64,000 bases of DNA from Streptomyces sp. PTY087I2 (GCF_001687325.1 NZ_LZRD01000005.1:164305-228304), one strand, 5' to 3'; counted from the stretch's first letter, positions 55,986 through 64,000 are shown. Notes: a model not told the origin generated them from the letters alone. Made by a program: numbers and translations.

Positions 55986-56657
55986 CTAGGACTGCGGGGC
56001 GGGGCGGTGGCGGAACAGGAAGCGCTGGAGCGCGGAGAGCACGAGGTCGAGGACGACGGCGACGAGCGCCACGAGCACGGCCCCGCCGAGGACCTGCACG
56101 AGGTCGCGCTGGGCGAGCCCGTCGAAGACGTACCGGCCGAGCCCGCCGAAGGAGACGTACGCGGCGATGGTCGCCGTCGCGACGACCTGGATCAGCGCGA
56201 GTCGCAGCCCGGTCATGATCAGGGGGAGCGCCAGGGGCAGTTCGACCCGGAAGAGGACCTGGTACCAGCGCATGCCCTGGCCGCGCGCCGCGTCCCGCAC
56301 CTCCGGGTCGACCGCCGTCATCCCGGCGTACGTGTTGGTCACGATCGACGGGACCGCGAGCGCCACCAGGGCGATGTAGACCGGCCACATCGACAGTCCG
56401 CTGGCGAGGAAGACGAGAACCACGAGGCCGACCGTGGGCAGCGCCCGGCCGAAGCTCGACAGGTTGATCGCGACGAACGCGCCGCGCCCGGTGTGGCCGA
56501 TGAGCAGACCGACCGGCAGGGCGATGGCGGCCGCGACGAGCGTGGCGAGCAGCGAGTACTGGAGGTGCTCGGCGAGCCGGTGGCCGATGCCGTCGGAGCC
56601 GGTCCACTGCTCGCTTCCGACCAGCCAGGAGCCGAGGCCTTTGAGGAGTTCGTACAC
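55986..56657 (-). CDS. Quaternary-amine type ABC transporter permease (ProW/OpuCB-like), second
   Basis: A 223-residue permease with about five to six membrane segments and the EAA-type coupling loop DPEVRDAARGQGMRWYQVLFRVELPLALPLIMTGLRLA. The start is GTG 56657. It is paired with the permease encoded just upstream (3-bp gap), forming the channel of the osmoprotectant-type importer. The N-terminal GSWLVGSEQWTGSDGIGHRLAEHLQYSLLATLVA matches the OpuCD-like subunit. Confidence 0.9.
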   Translation of the reverse strand: MYELLKGLGSWLVGSEQWTGSDGIGHRLAEHLQYSLLATLVAAAIALPVGLLIGHTGRGAFVAINLSSFGRALPTVGLVVLVFLASGLSMWPVYIALVALAVPSIVTNTYAGMTAVDPEVRDAARGQGMRWYQVLFRVELPLALPLIMTGLRLALIQVVATATIAAYVSFGGLGRYVFDGLAQRDLVQVLGGAVLVALVAVVLDLVLSALQRFLFRHRPAPQS

Positions 56658-56660
56658 GGT

Positions 56661-57311
56661 TCAGGCCCCCTGCTTCTGCCGGCGGTTCCACGGCGTCAGG
56701 ACGTACTGGAGGGTGACGAGCAGCGCGTCCGCGACGATCGCCAGGAGCAGGGTCAGGACGACGCCGACGATGACGGGGGTGGGGAAGTTGCGCTGGAACC
56801 CGTCGGTGAACAGCTGCCCGAGCCCGCCGTCGCCGATGTACGTGGCCACGGAGACCAGGGAGATCGCCATCACCGTCGCGATCCGCACCCCCGCCATGAT
56901 CACGGGCAGGGCGAGGGGGAGTTCGACGGTGAGCAGGGTGCGCAGCGGCCGGGTGCCCATGGCCTTCGCGGCTTCCTTCGTCCGGGCGGGGACCGAGTCC
57001 AGGCCCTCCACGGTGTTCCGCAGGAGCACGACGAGCGTGTAGATCGTCAGGCCGATGACGGTGGTGGTGCGGGTGAGCCCGGAGACCGGGAGGAGGAGCA
57101 CGAACACCGCGATGGACGGGATGGTGAACAGGACGTTCGACAGGCCGAGGAGCAGCCCGCGCAGCCTGCGCACCCGGTGCGCCACGACGGCCAGCGGGAG
57201 CGAGATCAGCAGGCCGAGGAGGACGGCGGTCAGCGCGGCCTGGAGGTGGGAGAGCGTCAGGGTGGTGAGATCGTCGGTGTGGTCGGCTATCCACGACCAG
57301 TCGACACTCAC
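56661..57311 (-). CDS. Quaternary-amine type ABC transporter permease (ProW/OpuCB-like), first
   Basis: A 216-residue permease: IADHTDDLTTLTLSHLQAALTAVLLGLLISLPL at the N-terminus and the coupling loop ARTKEAAKAMGTRPLRTLLTVELPLALPVIMAGVRIATV. The start is GTG 57311, which overlaps the ATPase stop (GTGA). It forms a heterodimer with the next gene's product. Confidence 0.9.
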   Translation of the reverse strand: MSVDWSWIADHTDDLTTLTLSHLQAALTAVLLGLLISLPLAVVAHRVRRLRGLLLGLSNVLFTIPSIAVFVLLLPVSGLTRTTTVIGLTIYTLVVLLRNTVEGLDSVPARTKEAAKAMGTRPLRTLLTVELPLALPVIMAGVRIATVMAISLVSVATYIGDGGLGQLFTDGFQRNFPTPVIVGVVLTLLLAIVADALLVTLQYVLTPWNRRQKQGA

Positions 57312-58375
57312 GCCGCCACCGCGCTCGCCGCGCTGTGCACCTGGCCGGCGCGGGCGTGGATGTCCTCGCGGGAGGTGACGCCGGTGAGGACGCCGTCCGC
57401 GTCGACCCGGGCGACCAGGCCGCTCGGCGCGGCGATCGACTCGTTGAGCGCGGAGAGCAGCGAGTCGGTGTCCCGCAGGGGCCGGACGGGTATCTCCGCC
57501 CCGCCCTTGCTCTCGCCCGCGCCTTTGCTCTCGCTGTCGCGCCAGGCCAGCGGCCTGCGGGCGGCGTCCAGGGTCAGCTGCCAGCGGGCGCCTTCGGGCG
57601 CGGGGCCCTGCGCGACCTCGGCGAGCGTCGTCAGGGACAGCAGCTTCAGACCGCGCTCCGCGCCCAGGAAGTCCGCGACGAACGCGTCCGCCGGGCGGGC
57701 CAGCAGCTCGGCGGGGGAGGCGCACTGGACGAGGTGGCCGCCGGTACGGAAGACGGCTATGCGGTCCCCGAGCCGTACGGCCTCGTCGATGTCGTGCGTG
57801 ACGAAGACGATGGTCTTGTTCAACTCCCGCTGAAGGCGCAGCAGTTCGTCCTGGAGCTGGGTGCGGACCACCGGGTCGACGGCGCCGAAGGGCTCGTCCA
57901 TCAGGAGGACCGGCGGGTCCGCGGCGAGCGCGCGGGCCACCCCGACGCGCTGCTGCTGACCGCCCGAGAGCTGGTGCGGGTAGCGCTTGCCCGCGTCGGC
58001 GGCGAGGCCGACCGTCTCCAGCAGCTCCGCCGCCCGCGCCCGCGCCTTCCTGCGGCCCCAGCCGAGGAGCAGCGGTACGGTCGCGATGTTGTCCAGGACG
58101 GTGCGGTGCGGGAAGAGCCCGGCCTGCTGGATGACGTAACCGATGGAGCGGCGCAGCTCGGCGGCGTCCTGTTCCAGGACGTCCTTGCCGCCCACTCTGA
58201 TCGTCCCGGAGGTCGGCTCGACCATCCGGTTGATCATGCGGAGCGTGGTCGTCTTGCCGCAACCGGAAGATCCGACGAGGACGGTCACGCCCCCTTCCGG
58301 CAGGTCGAGCGTGAGGTCGTGCACCGCGGTCGTGCCGTTCGGGAAGCGCTTGTGGGCCTTGTCGAATTGGATCAT
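57308..58375 (-). CDS. Quaternary-amine type ABC transporter ATPase (OpuCA/ProV-like)
   Basis: A 355-residue ATPase: Walker A GSSGCGKTT, Q-loop QQAG, signature LSGGQQQRVGVARAL, Walker B VLLMDEPFGAVD, and the H-loop VFVTHDIDEAVRLGDRIAV. A C-terminal region (about 240-355) ends in a CBS-like strand LVARVDADGVLTGVTSREDI, the regulatory part usual for OpuCA, although only one CBS-like unit is evident. ATG 58375 has AGGGA 6 bp ahead; the frame opens at 58399. First gene of the operon, divergent from the lyase gene. Confidence 0.92.
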   Translation of the reverse strand: MIQFDKAHKRFPNGTTAVHDLTLDLPEGGVTVLVGSSGCGKTTTLRMINRMVEPTSGTIRVGGKDVLEQDAAELRRSIGYVIQQAGLFPHRTVLDNIATVPLLLGWGRRKARARAAELLETVGLAADAGKRYPHQLSGGQQQRVGVARALAADPPVLLMDEPFGAVDPVVRTQLQDELLRLQRELNKTIVFVTHDIDEAVRLGDRIAVFRTGGHLVQCASPAELLARPADAFVADFLGAERGLKLLSLTTLAEVAQGPAPEGARWQLTLDAARRPLAWRDSESKGAGESKGGAEIPVRPLRDTDSLLSALNESIAAPSGLVARVDADGVLTGVTSREDIHARAGQVHSAASAVAA

Positions 58376-58393
58376 GAGGAGTCCCTTGCCCGG

Positions 58394-58411
58394 CTGCATA
58401 TCATCATGCAG
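58394..58411. promoter_or_regulatory. Inverted repeat between the ABC operon and the lyase gene
   Basis: CTGCATATCATCATGCAG: perfect 6-bp arms CTGCAT and ATGCAG around 6 bp. It lies 19 bp upstream of the ATPase start, in the only intergenic region shared by the divergent importer and lyase, so a regulator bound here could coordinate both. Confidence 0.5.
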
Positions 58412-58517
58412 AGTTCTCGGTGACTGAATAGCTTGTCAATAGGTCGTCGCCGCTCGGGCGTAAATCCCTGGTTACCAACGGCCGCAGGTCAAGACGGAGT
58501 GCCCGACAGAGGAGGAA

Positions 58518-60074
58518 ATGCAACTGATGTCGTCTCATATCGCGGACAGGGCGGCAGATGGCGGCAATGCGGTCGTCTTCCTCGACGGCCGCCGACTGAT
58601 GGTCGCAGATGTCGTACGCATGGCCGAATCCGTCGCCAGGCCCGTCCCGGCGGCCGAGGGCATGAAGCGCGTGGAAGCCTCCTGGAACGCCGCCCGGGAA
58701 ATCGCTTCATGGGGGCGTGTCTACGGCCGCTCCACCGGCGTCGGCGCGAACCGGAATGAGTCCGTGCCCACCGGGGCGGCGGCCGATCACGGACTGCGCC
58801 TGCTGCGCAGCCACGCCGGAGCGATCGGCGAGGAGCTTCCCGCGCGGCAGGTGCGCGCCATGCTCGCCGTCCGCGCCAACCAGCTCCTCGCGGGCGGCGC
58901 CGGACTGCGCCCGACCGTCGTCACCGCGCTCTGCGACGCCCTGGAGACGGGCGCCCACCCGAAGGTCAACGCCCTCGGCTCGGTCGGCACCGGCGATATC
59001 GCGGCGCTGGCGCAGATGGGCCTCGCGCTGGCGGGCGAACACCCCTGGCAGGGCACGGGGTTGGCCCCCGAACCGCAGCCGCTCGACAACAACGACGCCC
59101 TCGCCCTGATCAGCAGCAACGCCCTCACCCTCGGCCAGTCCGCCCTCGCCCTGCACGAACTGCGCGCCCTGATCGCCGCCACCCAGGTGGTGGCGGCCCT
59201 GTCCCTGATGGCGATCGACGGCAGTTACGAGGCCTACGCGCTGCCCGTCCACGAGGCGCGGCGGCACGCCGGCTCGTACGCGGTCGCGGAGCGGACGCGG
59301 CTGCTGCTCGGCGCCCCCGACCGCCCGACGCCCCCGCTCGGCCGGATCCAGGACCCGTACGGCTTCCGCTGTCTGCCGCAGATCCACGGCCCCGCGCACG
59401 ACGCGGCGGACGCGCTCGAAGGCGTCATCGAGGTCGAGATCAACGCGGCCGCCGAGAACCCGCTGATCTCGGCCGACGACATGGCCGCCTACCACCACGG
59501 CGGCTTCTACCTCGCCCAACTCGCCCTGTCGCTCGACCACTTCAGGCTGGCGGTCACCCAGGTGGCACGGCTCTCCACCTCCCGCCTCTCGACCCTCAAC
59601 GAACCGGGCTTCACCCGGCTGCGCCCCTTCCTCGCGGACGGCGAGCCCGCGTCCTCGGGCGTGATGATCCTCGAGTACGCGGCCGGGGCGGCCCTCGGCG
59701 ACCTGCGCGCCTACTCCGCACCCGCCTCGCTCGGGCACGCCGTGCTCTCGCGGGGCGTCGAGGAGCAGGCCAGCTTCGCTTCGCTGGCGGCCCGGCAGAC
59801 CCTGCGGGCGTGCGAGGCGTTCCGGCTCGTTGTGGGATGCGAACTCGTCGCCGCCGTACGGGCGTTGCGTCAGCGGGAGCTGCGCCTGGACCCGGAACTG
59901 CCGGTCGGCCGCGCCTTCGAACTCGCGGCCTCGGTGCTCGACGCGGAGTCGGCCGACCGGCCGTTGACGGACGACGTGGCGGCGGCCGCCGGGCTGCTGG
60001 ACCGGTTCGCCGAGCTGTGGGCGGACTCGGGTCCGGGGGCGGCCCCGGAGGCTCACCCGAAGGTGAAGACGTAG
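58518..60074 (+). CDS. HAL/PAL-family lyase lacking the usual MIO motif
   Basis: A 518-residue protein of the histidine/phenylalanine ammonia-lyase family. Family residues are present: YGRSTGVG (70-77), SSNALTLGQ (Asn201), QDPYGFRCLPQ (278-288) and NAAAENPL. The MIO-forming Ala-Ser-Gly, normally in GSVGASGDL, is replaced: the sequence reads GSVGTGDI (154-161), one residue shorter, giving Gly-Thr-Gly. The electrophilic MIO cofactor probably cannot form, so ammonia elimination is unlikely, whereas elimination of a better leaving group such as trimethylamine, as in ergothionase, would be possible. The start at 58518 has AGGAGG only 2 bp away; ATG 58527 is the alternative. It is divergent from a quaternary-amine importer. 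The 3' end overlaps the convergent dipZ-like gene by 22 bp. Confidence 0.82.
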   Translation: MQLMSSHIADRAADGGNAVVFLDGRRLMVADVVRMAESVARPVPAAEGMKRVEASWNAAREIASWGRVYGRSTGVGANRNESVPTGAAADHGLRLLRSHAGAIGEELPARQVRAMLAVRANQLLAGGAGLRPTVVTALCDALETGAHPKVNALGSVGTGDIAALAQMGLALAGEHPWQGTGLAPEPQPLDNNDALALISSNALTLGQSALALHELRALIAATQVVAALSLMAIDGSYEAYALPVHEARRHAGSYAVAERTRLLLGAPDRPTPPLGRIQDPYGFRCLPQIHGPAHDAADALEGVIEVEINAAAENPLISADDMAAYHHGGFYLAQLALSLDHFRLAVTQVARLSTSRLSTLNEPGFTRLRPFLADGEPASSGVMILEYAAGAALGDLRAYSAPASLGHAVLSRGVEEQASFASLAARQTLRACEAFRLVVGCELVAAVRALRQRELRLDPELPVGRAFELAASVLDAESADRPLTDDVAAAAGLLDRFAELWADSGPGAAPEAHPKVKT

Positions 60075-61879
60075 GCCTGGAGGCCTTCGTCCAGGCGCAG
60101 TTCGAGGCGTGCGGTACGGGCGTCCTCGTCGTCGGTGAGGCGGTACAGCGTCGGCGACCCGGTCACGCTGACGGTCCTGGTCGCCTCGCCGTTCACGAGG
60201 ACGGTGACCTTCCCGGTGCCCGCGAGAACGAGGTTGGCGTTCTTCGCGCGGTAGGTGAAGGCCAGCCGGGCGTCCTTTCCGGCCGTGAACTTCTCGTACC
60301 CGGCCGTCCATGTGCCGTCCAGTGAAAGCTTGTCGACCGGGAGATCGCCCTTCGGGAAGCGGTAGACGGCCGGCCGGTCGTCCACCAGGGGTGTGCCGAC
60401 GTATCCGCGGATGCGCAGGTTGCTCAGATAGGTCTCGGGCGTCCGGTCGGAGGCCAGATCGTCCATGGCGCGGCCCGTGGGCTTCGGCAGGACGACGGCG
60501 GGATCCGCCTGCCGGAGCAGCTCGCGGATCATCTTCTCGGTCTTGTCGTACTCGCCCTCGCCGAACTTGAAGTACCTCACGGTGCCGTCGGCGTCGATCA
60601 GATACTTGGCGGGCCAGAAGCGGTTGCGGTAGTTGTCCCAGGTGGTGAGGTCGTTGTCGAGGGCGACGGGCCAGGTCACGCCGAGCTTCTCGGCGCCGGA
60701 GACGACGTTGCTCCGCTTCTTCTCGAAGGCGAACTCGGGGGAGTGCACCCCGATGACGCGCAGTCCGGCGTCCCGGTAGGCGCGCTCCCAGTCCCGCAGA
60801 TGCGGCACCGCACGCCGGCAGTTGATGCAGGAGTACGTCCAGAAGTCGACCAGGGTGACCTTGCCGCGCAGGCTCTTCAGGTCCACGGGCCGGTTGCCGG
60901 GGGTGTTGAACCAGGAGTCGATGCCCTCCAGCGGCGGGGCCTGCCCGCAGGAGCGGAGTTCGTCGGCGCCGTCCTCGCAGCGGGAGAGCTCCTTGTTGGA
61001 GTTGTCGTACAGGCCGGACAACTGCTGCCGGGCGGCGTCGCTGTCCTCGATCTTCTTCTGCACGCCGGAGGTGTAGTCGGGCAGGGACTGCTGGATCGCC
61101 GCCGTGACGTCCAGTGCCAGGCCCACCGCGAGGGCGATCATCAGACAGCCCGCGGCGATCCGCAGCCCTCGGGCGCGGCGGCGGAAAGCGGCGACCCGTT
61201 CGGCGACCCGGCGCCCGGCCAGGGCGAAGAGGAGCAGCGGTACGGCGGTGCCCACGGCGAACGACAGGGTCAGCACCACGATGTCGGAGCTGATCTCGCC
61301 CCGGGCGCCCGCGATGGTGATCGCCGCCAGGACGGGTCCGGCACACGGCACGTACAGCAGACCGAGGCCGAGCCCGAGAGCGAAGGCGCCGCCCTCCTTG
61401 TTGACCTGGCGCTGCGGGAGCCGGGCGAAGGGCTTCTCCAGCAGGCGTTCGACGGGCGGGAGGATCAGGCCCAGACCGATGAGGACGAGCAGCCCCAGAC
61501 CCACGTAACGCAGGATGTCCTGCGGCAGGCCGAGAGCGGAGATGATCGTCACCCCGAGCAGGGTGAAGAACGCGAAGCTGACGACGAGCCCGGCGACCAC
61601 GGCGTACGGACGCAGATTGCGCGGCGCGCGTGCGGGGGCGAGCGGGGGAGCGGTGGCCACGGCACCGTCCGCCGTTCGCCCGGCCCCGCTGTCGTCCGCC
61701 GTCCCACCCTCACCGCCGGCTTCGGCTCCGGCTCCGCCGGGGGACCGGGCCGGCTCTCCCGCGTCCTCGCCCCTGCCGGTGCCGCCCGCCAGGAACACCA
61801 CCGGCAGGACGGGCAGGATGCAGGGGGATACCGCGGTGATCAGTCCGCCCAGCAGGCCGATCAGTATCAGGGTGACCAT
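60053..61879 (-). CDS. dipZ: DipZ-type cytochrome c biogenesis / thioredoxin-like membrane protein
   Basis: A 608-residue three-part protein. The N-terminal DsbD/CcdA-type membrane domain has about six segments with Cys in SPCILPVLP and VPCAGPVLAAI. The central extracytoplasmic thioredoxin-like domain carries the active site TYSCINCRRAVPHL. A C-terminal beta-rich domain (about 480-608; LSLDGTWTAGYEKF...) resembles the carbohydrate-module-like domain of mycobacterial DipZ. It passes reducing power across the membrane to outside thiols. A low-complexity Gly/Ala/Glu-rich loop (residues about 33-85) splits the first and second segments. ATG 61879 starts at the first helix. Confidence 0.9.
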   Translation of the reverse strand: MVTLILIGLLGGLITAVSPCILPVLPVVFLAGGTGRGEDAGEPARSPGGAGAEAGGEGGTADDSGAGRTADGAVATAPPLAPARAPRNLRPYAVVAGLVVSFAFFTLLGVTIISALGLPQDILRYVGLGLLVLIGLGLILPPVERLLEKPFARLPQRQVNKEGGAFALGLGLGLLYVPCAGPVLAAITIAGARGEISSDIVVLTLSFAVGTAVPLLLFALAGRRVAERVAAFRRRARGLRIAAGCLMIALAVGLALDVTAAIQQSLPDYTSGVQKKIEDSDAARQQLSGLYDNSNKELSRCEDGADELRSCGQAPPLEGIDSWFNTPGNRPVDLKSLRGKVTLVDFWTYSCINCRRAVPHLRDWERAYRDAGLRVIGVHSPEFAFEKKRSNVVSGAEKLGVTWPVALDNDLTTWDNYRNRFWPAKYLIDADGTVRYFKFGEGEYDKTEKMIRELLRQADPAVVLPKPTGRAMDDLASDRTPETYLSNLRIRGYVGTPLVDDRPAVYRFPKGDLPVDKLSLDGTWTAGYEKFTAGKDARLAFTYRAKNANLVLAGTGKVTVLVNGEATRTVSVTGSPTLYRLTDDEDARTARLELRLDEGLQAYVFTFG

Positions 61880-62028
61880 GGCGCACCGCCTCTCGCGGGA
61901 GAGAGCGGGAGTGTCCGCGGCCCTCACCACCTATTCGGCGCCGGGCGATCGCCGGATTGGTGGCGGGGAGGCCGCGCAGCTCACGGGGCGTCATCACGCG
62001 GTCCGGCGGCACAGCGTCGGGCGGCCGG

Positions 62029-62613
62029 TCACCGGCCGGGCGCCCCCACGCGCAGCCCGTCCATGACGAAGTCCAGGAGCCGACCGGCCCTCGGTTCCCA
62101 GTCCTCGTGGGGATCGAGCTGCCAGAGACCGGCGATCGCGAGGAAGAAGTCGTCCGGCGTCACCCCCAAGCGGATGGCGCCGGCGTCCTCGCAGGCGCGG
62201 AGCAGGGTTCCGGCCGCCTCCATGACCGGGGTGGGGCCGGGCCGGGCGGGGCCGCCGGGTGCGCTGGTCACCAGCCGGATCGCGTCCGCGAGGCCCGCCT
62301 TCGTCATCGCGAAGCGGGCGAGGCGGTCCATCCACTCGCGCAGGGCCCTCTCCGGCGGGCGGGTCCGCAGCAACTCGCACGCCGTATCGGCGACCTGCTG
62401 CATCTCGTAGCGGTAGACCTCCAGGACGAGCGCCTCGCGGTGGGGGAAGTTGCGGTAGAAGGTGCCCTGCCCGACCCCCGCCTTCTTGGCGATCGCGCTC
62501 AGCGGGGCGTCCGCGCGCAGCGTCAGCTCGACCGTGGCCACGCGCAGGATGCGCTCGCGGTTGCGCTGGGCGTCCGAACGCAGGGCGGTGTCCTTCTTCG
62601 GCTGCTGGGACAC
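62029..62613 (-). CDS. TetR-family regulator of the divergent molybdenum dehydrogenase genes
   Basis: A 194-residue TetR protein. The helix-turn-helix is at about residues 34-60 (PLSAIAKKAGVGQGTFYRNFPHREALV). The C-terminal domain is of the SbtR type common in actinobacteria (LVTSAPGGPARPGPTPVMEAAGTLLRACEDAGAIRLGVTPDDF). It is divergent from the paoA-like gene with two palindromes between them, so it probably represses that operon and itself. Confidence 0.9.
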   Translation of the reverse strand: MSQQPKKDTALRSDAQRNRERILRVATVELTLRADAPLSAIAKKAGVGQGTFYRNFPHREALVLEVYRYEMQQVADTACELLRTRPPERALREWMDRLARFAMTKAGLADAIRLVTSAPGGPARPGPTPVMEAAGTLLRACEDAGAIRLGVTPDDFFLAIAGLWQLDPHEDWEPRAGRLLDFVMDGLRVGAPGR

Positions 62614-62671
62614 GGATCCTCCTCGGGGGTGGCCGGACTCGGGTGCGTGGCCGAAACCCGTCCTTGTTAAC

Positions 62672-62717
62672 CGGACAGCTGTCCGTTACGTTCTCCGGAT
62701 AAACGGACAGTGGTCCG
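62672..62717. promoter_or_regulatory. Two palindromic operators between tetR and the molybdenum dehydrogenase genes
   Basis: CGGACAGCTGTCCG (62672-62685) is a perfect 14-bp palindrome; CGGACAGTGGTCCG (62704-62717) is the same with a changed centre. Both are flanked by AAC/GTT. Their centres are 32 bp apart, about three helical turns, so two dimers could bind the same face. Confidence 0.8.
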
Positions 62718-62808
62718 GTTAGGGCTACCTTACTCCCGGCCGGGGCCCGCGGTCGCCGACCGGGGCCCGGGTTCCTTCCTCGTCACCCGACACCAGAGAA
62801 GGCTGAAC

Positions 62809-63414
62809 ATGGCCCCAGCGCCCTCGTCGACGTCCAGTGCGATCACCCTGAACATCAACGGCGAGAAGCATCACCTGCCCGTCGATCACCGCACCACCCT
62901 CCTCGACGCCCTGCGTGAACGCCTCGACCTCACCGGCACCAAGAAGGGCTGCGACCAGGGGCAGTGCGGCGCCTGTACCGTCCTGGTCGACCAGCGGCGC
63001 GTCGTCTCCTGCCTCAGCCTCGCGGTCGCGGCCGAGGGGCGCGAGATCACCACCATCGAAGGCGTGGCCGAGGGGGATCAACTCCACCCCGTCCAGCAGG
63101 CATTCCTCGACCTCGACGGTTATCAGTGCGGCTACTGCACGCCCGGCCAGATCTGCTCGGCCATCGCCGTCATCGAGGAACACGCGGCCGGCTGGCCGAG
63201 CGCCGTCACCGACGACCCGGCTCCCGAGGCGGGGCCGCCACCGCTGACGCCCGAGGAGATCCGCGAGCGGATGAGCGGCAACCTGTGCCGCTGCGGCGCG
63301 TACGTCTCGATCGTCCAGGCCGTCGCCCGCGCCGCCGGGGAGCGCGCCGCAGAGGGACACGCTGCCGAGAAACACGCCGCCGAGAAACACGCCGCCGAGG
63401 AGGCCGCCGTATGA
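62809..63414 (+). CDS. paoA: Aldehyde/xanthine dehydrogenase iron-sulfur subunit (PaoA/YagT-like)
   Basis: A 201-residue [2Fe-2S] subunit: first cluster CDQGQCGACTVLVDQRRVVSC, second cluster CGYCTPGQ...NLCRCGAY. It carries electrons from the molybdenum subunit to the FAD subunit. A 25-residue insertion (ITVIEEHAAGWPSAVTDDPAPEAGPP-like) lies between the second pair of Cys motifs, as in PaoA. No Tat signal is seen, unlike E. coli PaoA, so it is probably cytoplasmic. The C-terminus is an EKHAA repeat. ATG 62809 follows AGAGAAGG; the stop overlaps the next start (ATGA). Confidence 0.92.
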   Translation: MAPAPSSTSSAITLNINGEKHHLPVDHRTTLLDALRERLDLTGTKKGCDQGQCGACTVLVDQRRVVSCLSLAVAAEGREITTIEGVAEGDQLHPVQQAFLDLDGYQCGYCTPGQICSAIAVIEEHAAGWPSAVTDDPAPEAGPPPLTPEEIRERMSGNLCRCGAYVSIVQAVARAAGERAAEGHAAEKHAAEKHAAEEAAV

Positions 63415-64000
63415 GGGAGTTCGGCTATCAGCGCGCCCACGACGTCACCGGCGCGGTCACCCTCCTCGCCGCCGGCCCCGACGCGCGCTACCTCGGCGGC
63501 GGTACCAACCTCGTCGACCTGATGAAGGCCGGCGTGGAACGCCCCGCCCTCCTCGTCGACGTGCGCGAACTCCCCCTGGACCGCGTCGAACCCACGGCGG
63601 ACGGCGGCCTGCGCATCGGCGCGACCGTCACCAACAGCGACCTCGCCGTCCACCCCGAAGTCCGCCGCCGCTACCCGGCGTTGACCCAGGCCCTGCTGGC
63701 CGGAGCCTCCGGGCAGCTGCGCAACATGGCCACCGTCGGCGGCAATCTCCTCCAGCGCACCCGCTGCGGCTACTTCACCGACGTCTCCCAGCCCTGCAAC
63801 AAGCGGGCCCCCGGCAGTGGTTGCCCCGCCGTCGCGGGCGAGCACCACAACCACGCGGTTCTCGGCGCCTCCGACCACTGCGTGGCCGTGCACCCCTCCG
63901 ACATGGGGGTGGCCCTCACCGCGTTCGACGCCGTCGTCTCCTACGAGAGCGCCGACGGCCCCGGCGAAGCCCCGATCACCGACTTCTACCTCCCCGTCGG
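63411..64000 (+). CDS. paoB: Aldehyde/xanthine dehydrogenase FAD subunit, partial (PaoB/YagS-like)
   Basis: The first 196 codons of an FAD-binding molybdopterin-dehydrogenase subunit; the frame is open to the window end. It has YLGGGTNLVDLMKAGVERP (FAD binding) and GASGQLRNMATVGGNLLQRTRCGYFTDV followed by PCNKRAPGSGCPA, the four-Cys insertion that binds an extra [4Fe-4S] cluster in PaoB, and NHAVLGASDHCVAVHPSDMGVALTAFDA. ATG 63411 overlaps the stop of the iron-sulfur subunit gene. The large molybdenum subunit gene should follow outside the window. Confidence 0.93.
   Translation, partial: MREFGYQRAHDVTGAVTLLAAGPDARYLGGGTNLVDLMKAGVERPALLVDVRELPLDRVEPTADGGLRIGATVTNSDLAVHPEVRRRYPALTQALLAGASGQLRNMATVGGNLLQRTRCGYFTDVSQPCNKRAPGSGCPAVAGEHHNHAVLGASDHCVAVHPSDMGVALTAFDAVVSYESADGPGEAPITDFYLPV

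Overview
The window is about 64 kb of very GC-rich DNA with strong third-position G/C bias, GTG and TTG starts, and gene families typical of Streptomyces: a DmdR-type iron box, a Fur/catalase-peroxidase pair, a DipZ-type thiol protein, a PASTA-less Ser/Thr kinase with a PQQ propeller, and MpaB/DUF2236 proteins. It looks like chromosomal DNA rich in catabolic and stress genes. I see no rRNA, tRNA, CRISPR array, insertion sequence or prophage.

Layout. 1-4698: the 3' end of a giant secreted-type polymorphic protein, then an FKBP isomerase. 4.7-12.8 kb: a TetR regulator with an old yellow enzyme, an acetoacetate-decarboxylase-family protein, a succinate-semialdehyde dehydrogenase, an ABC-2-like membrane protein, a DJ-1 protein and a quinone oxidoreductase. 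Four promoters here share one 19-bp palindrome, in three cases as a pair 28-29 bp apart, so this reads as one regulon, probably for electrophile or carbonyl stress. 13-16 kb: an HSL-type esterase, a PIG-L/Mca deacetylase and an MpaB oxygenase. 16.1-20.9 kb: a DUF4246 protein, katG and a divergent fur. 20.9-23.5 kb: a tightly coupled operon of a perfectly repetitive acidic peptide, a JmjC-type cupin and a sucrase/ferredoxin-like protein, which I read as a candidate peptide-modification system. 23.6-27.8 kb: a methyltransferase, alcohol dehydrogenase, short aldehyde dehydrogenase and an MfnB-type furan synthase, a candidate furan pathway.

28-37.8 kb is an L-arabinose regulon: araB-araA-araD, a LacI repressor and a ChvE/MmsAB-type sugar ABC importer, with near-identical LacI operators in front of araB and of the importer. 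37.9-42.2 kb: an acyl-CoA dehydrogenase/oxidase, an OFA-family MFS carrier with its 50-residue small partner, and a decayed TetR/MpaB divergent pair. 42.3-44.8 kb: a Ser/Thr kinase with a tail of tandem 48-bp duplications. 44.8-50.7 kb: iron-siderophore import (reductase fusion, lipoprotein, AraC regulator, two permeases, no ATPase). 50.7-54 kb: a GNAT acetyltransferase and glycerol uptake/phosphorylation (glpK, glpF).

54-60 kb: an AEC transporter, then a four-gene quaternary-amine type ABC importer divergent from a histidine-ammonia-lyase-family protein whose MIO-forming Ala-Ser-Gly is replaced by Gly-Thr-Gly. This suggests an importer plus a non-MIO lyase for an ergothioneine-like or betaine substrate. 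60-64 kb: a DipZ-type protein, a TetR regulator with two palindromic operators, and the first two genes of a PaoABC-type molybdenum aldehyde/xanthine dehydrogenase that runs off the end of the window.
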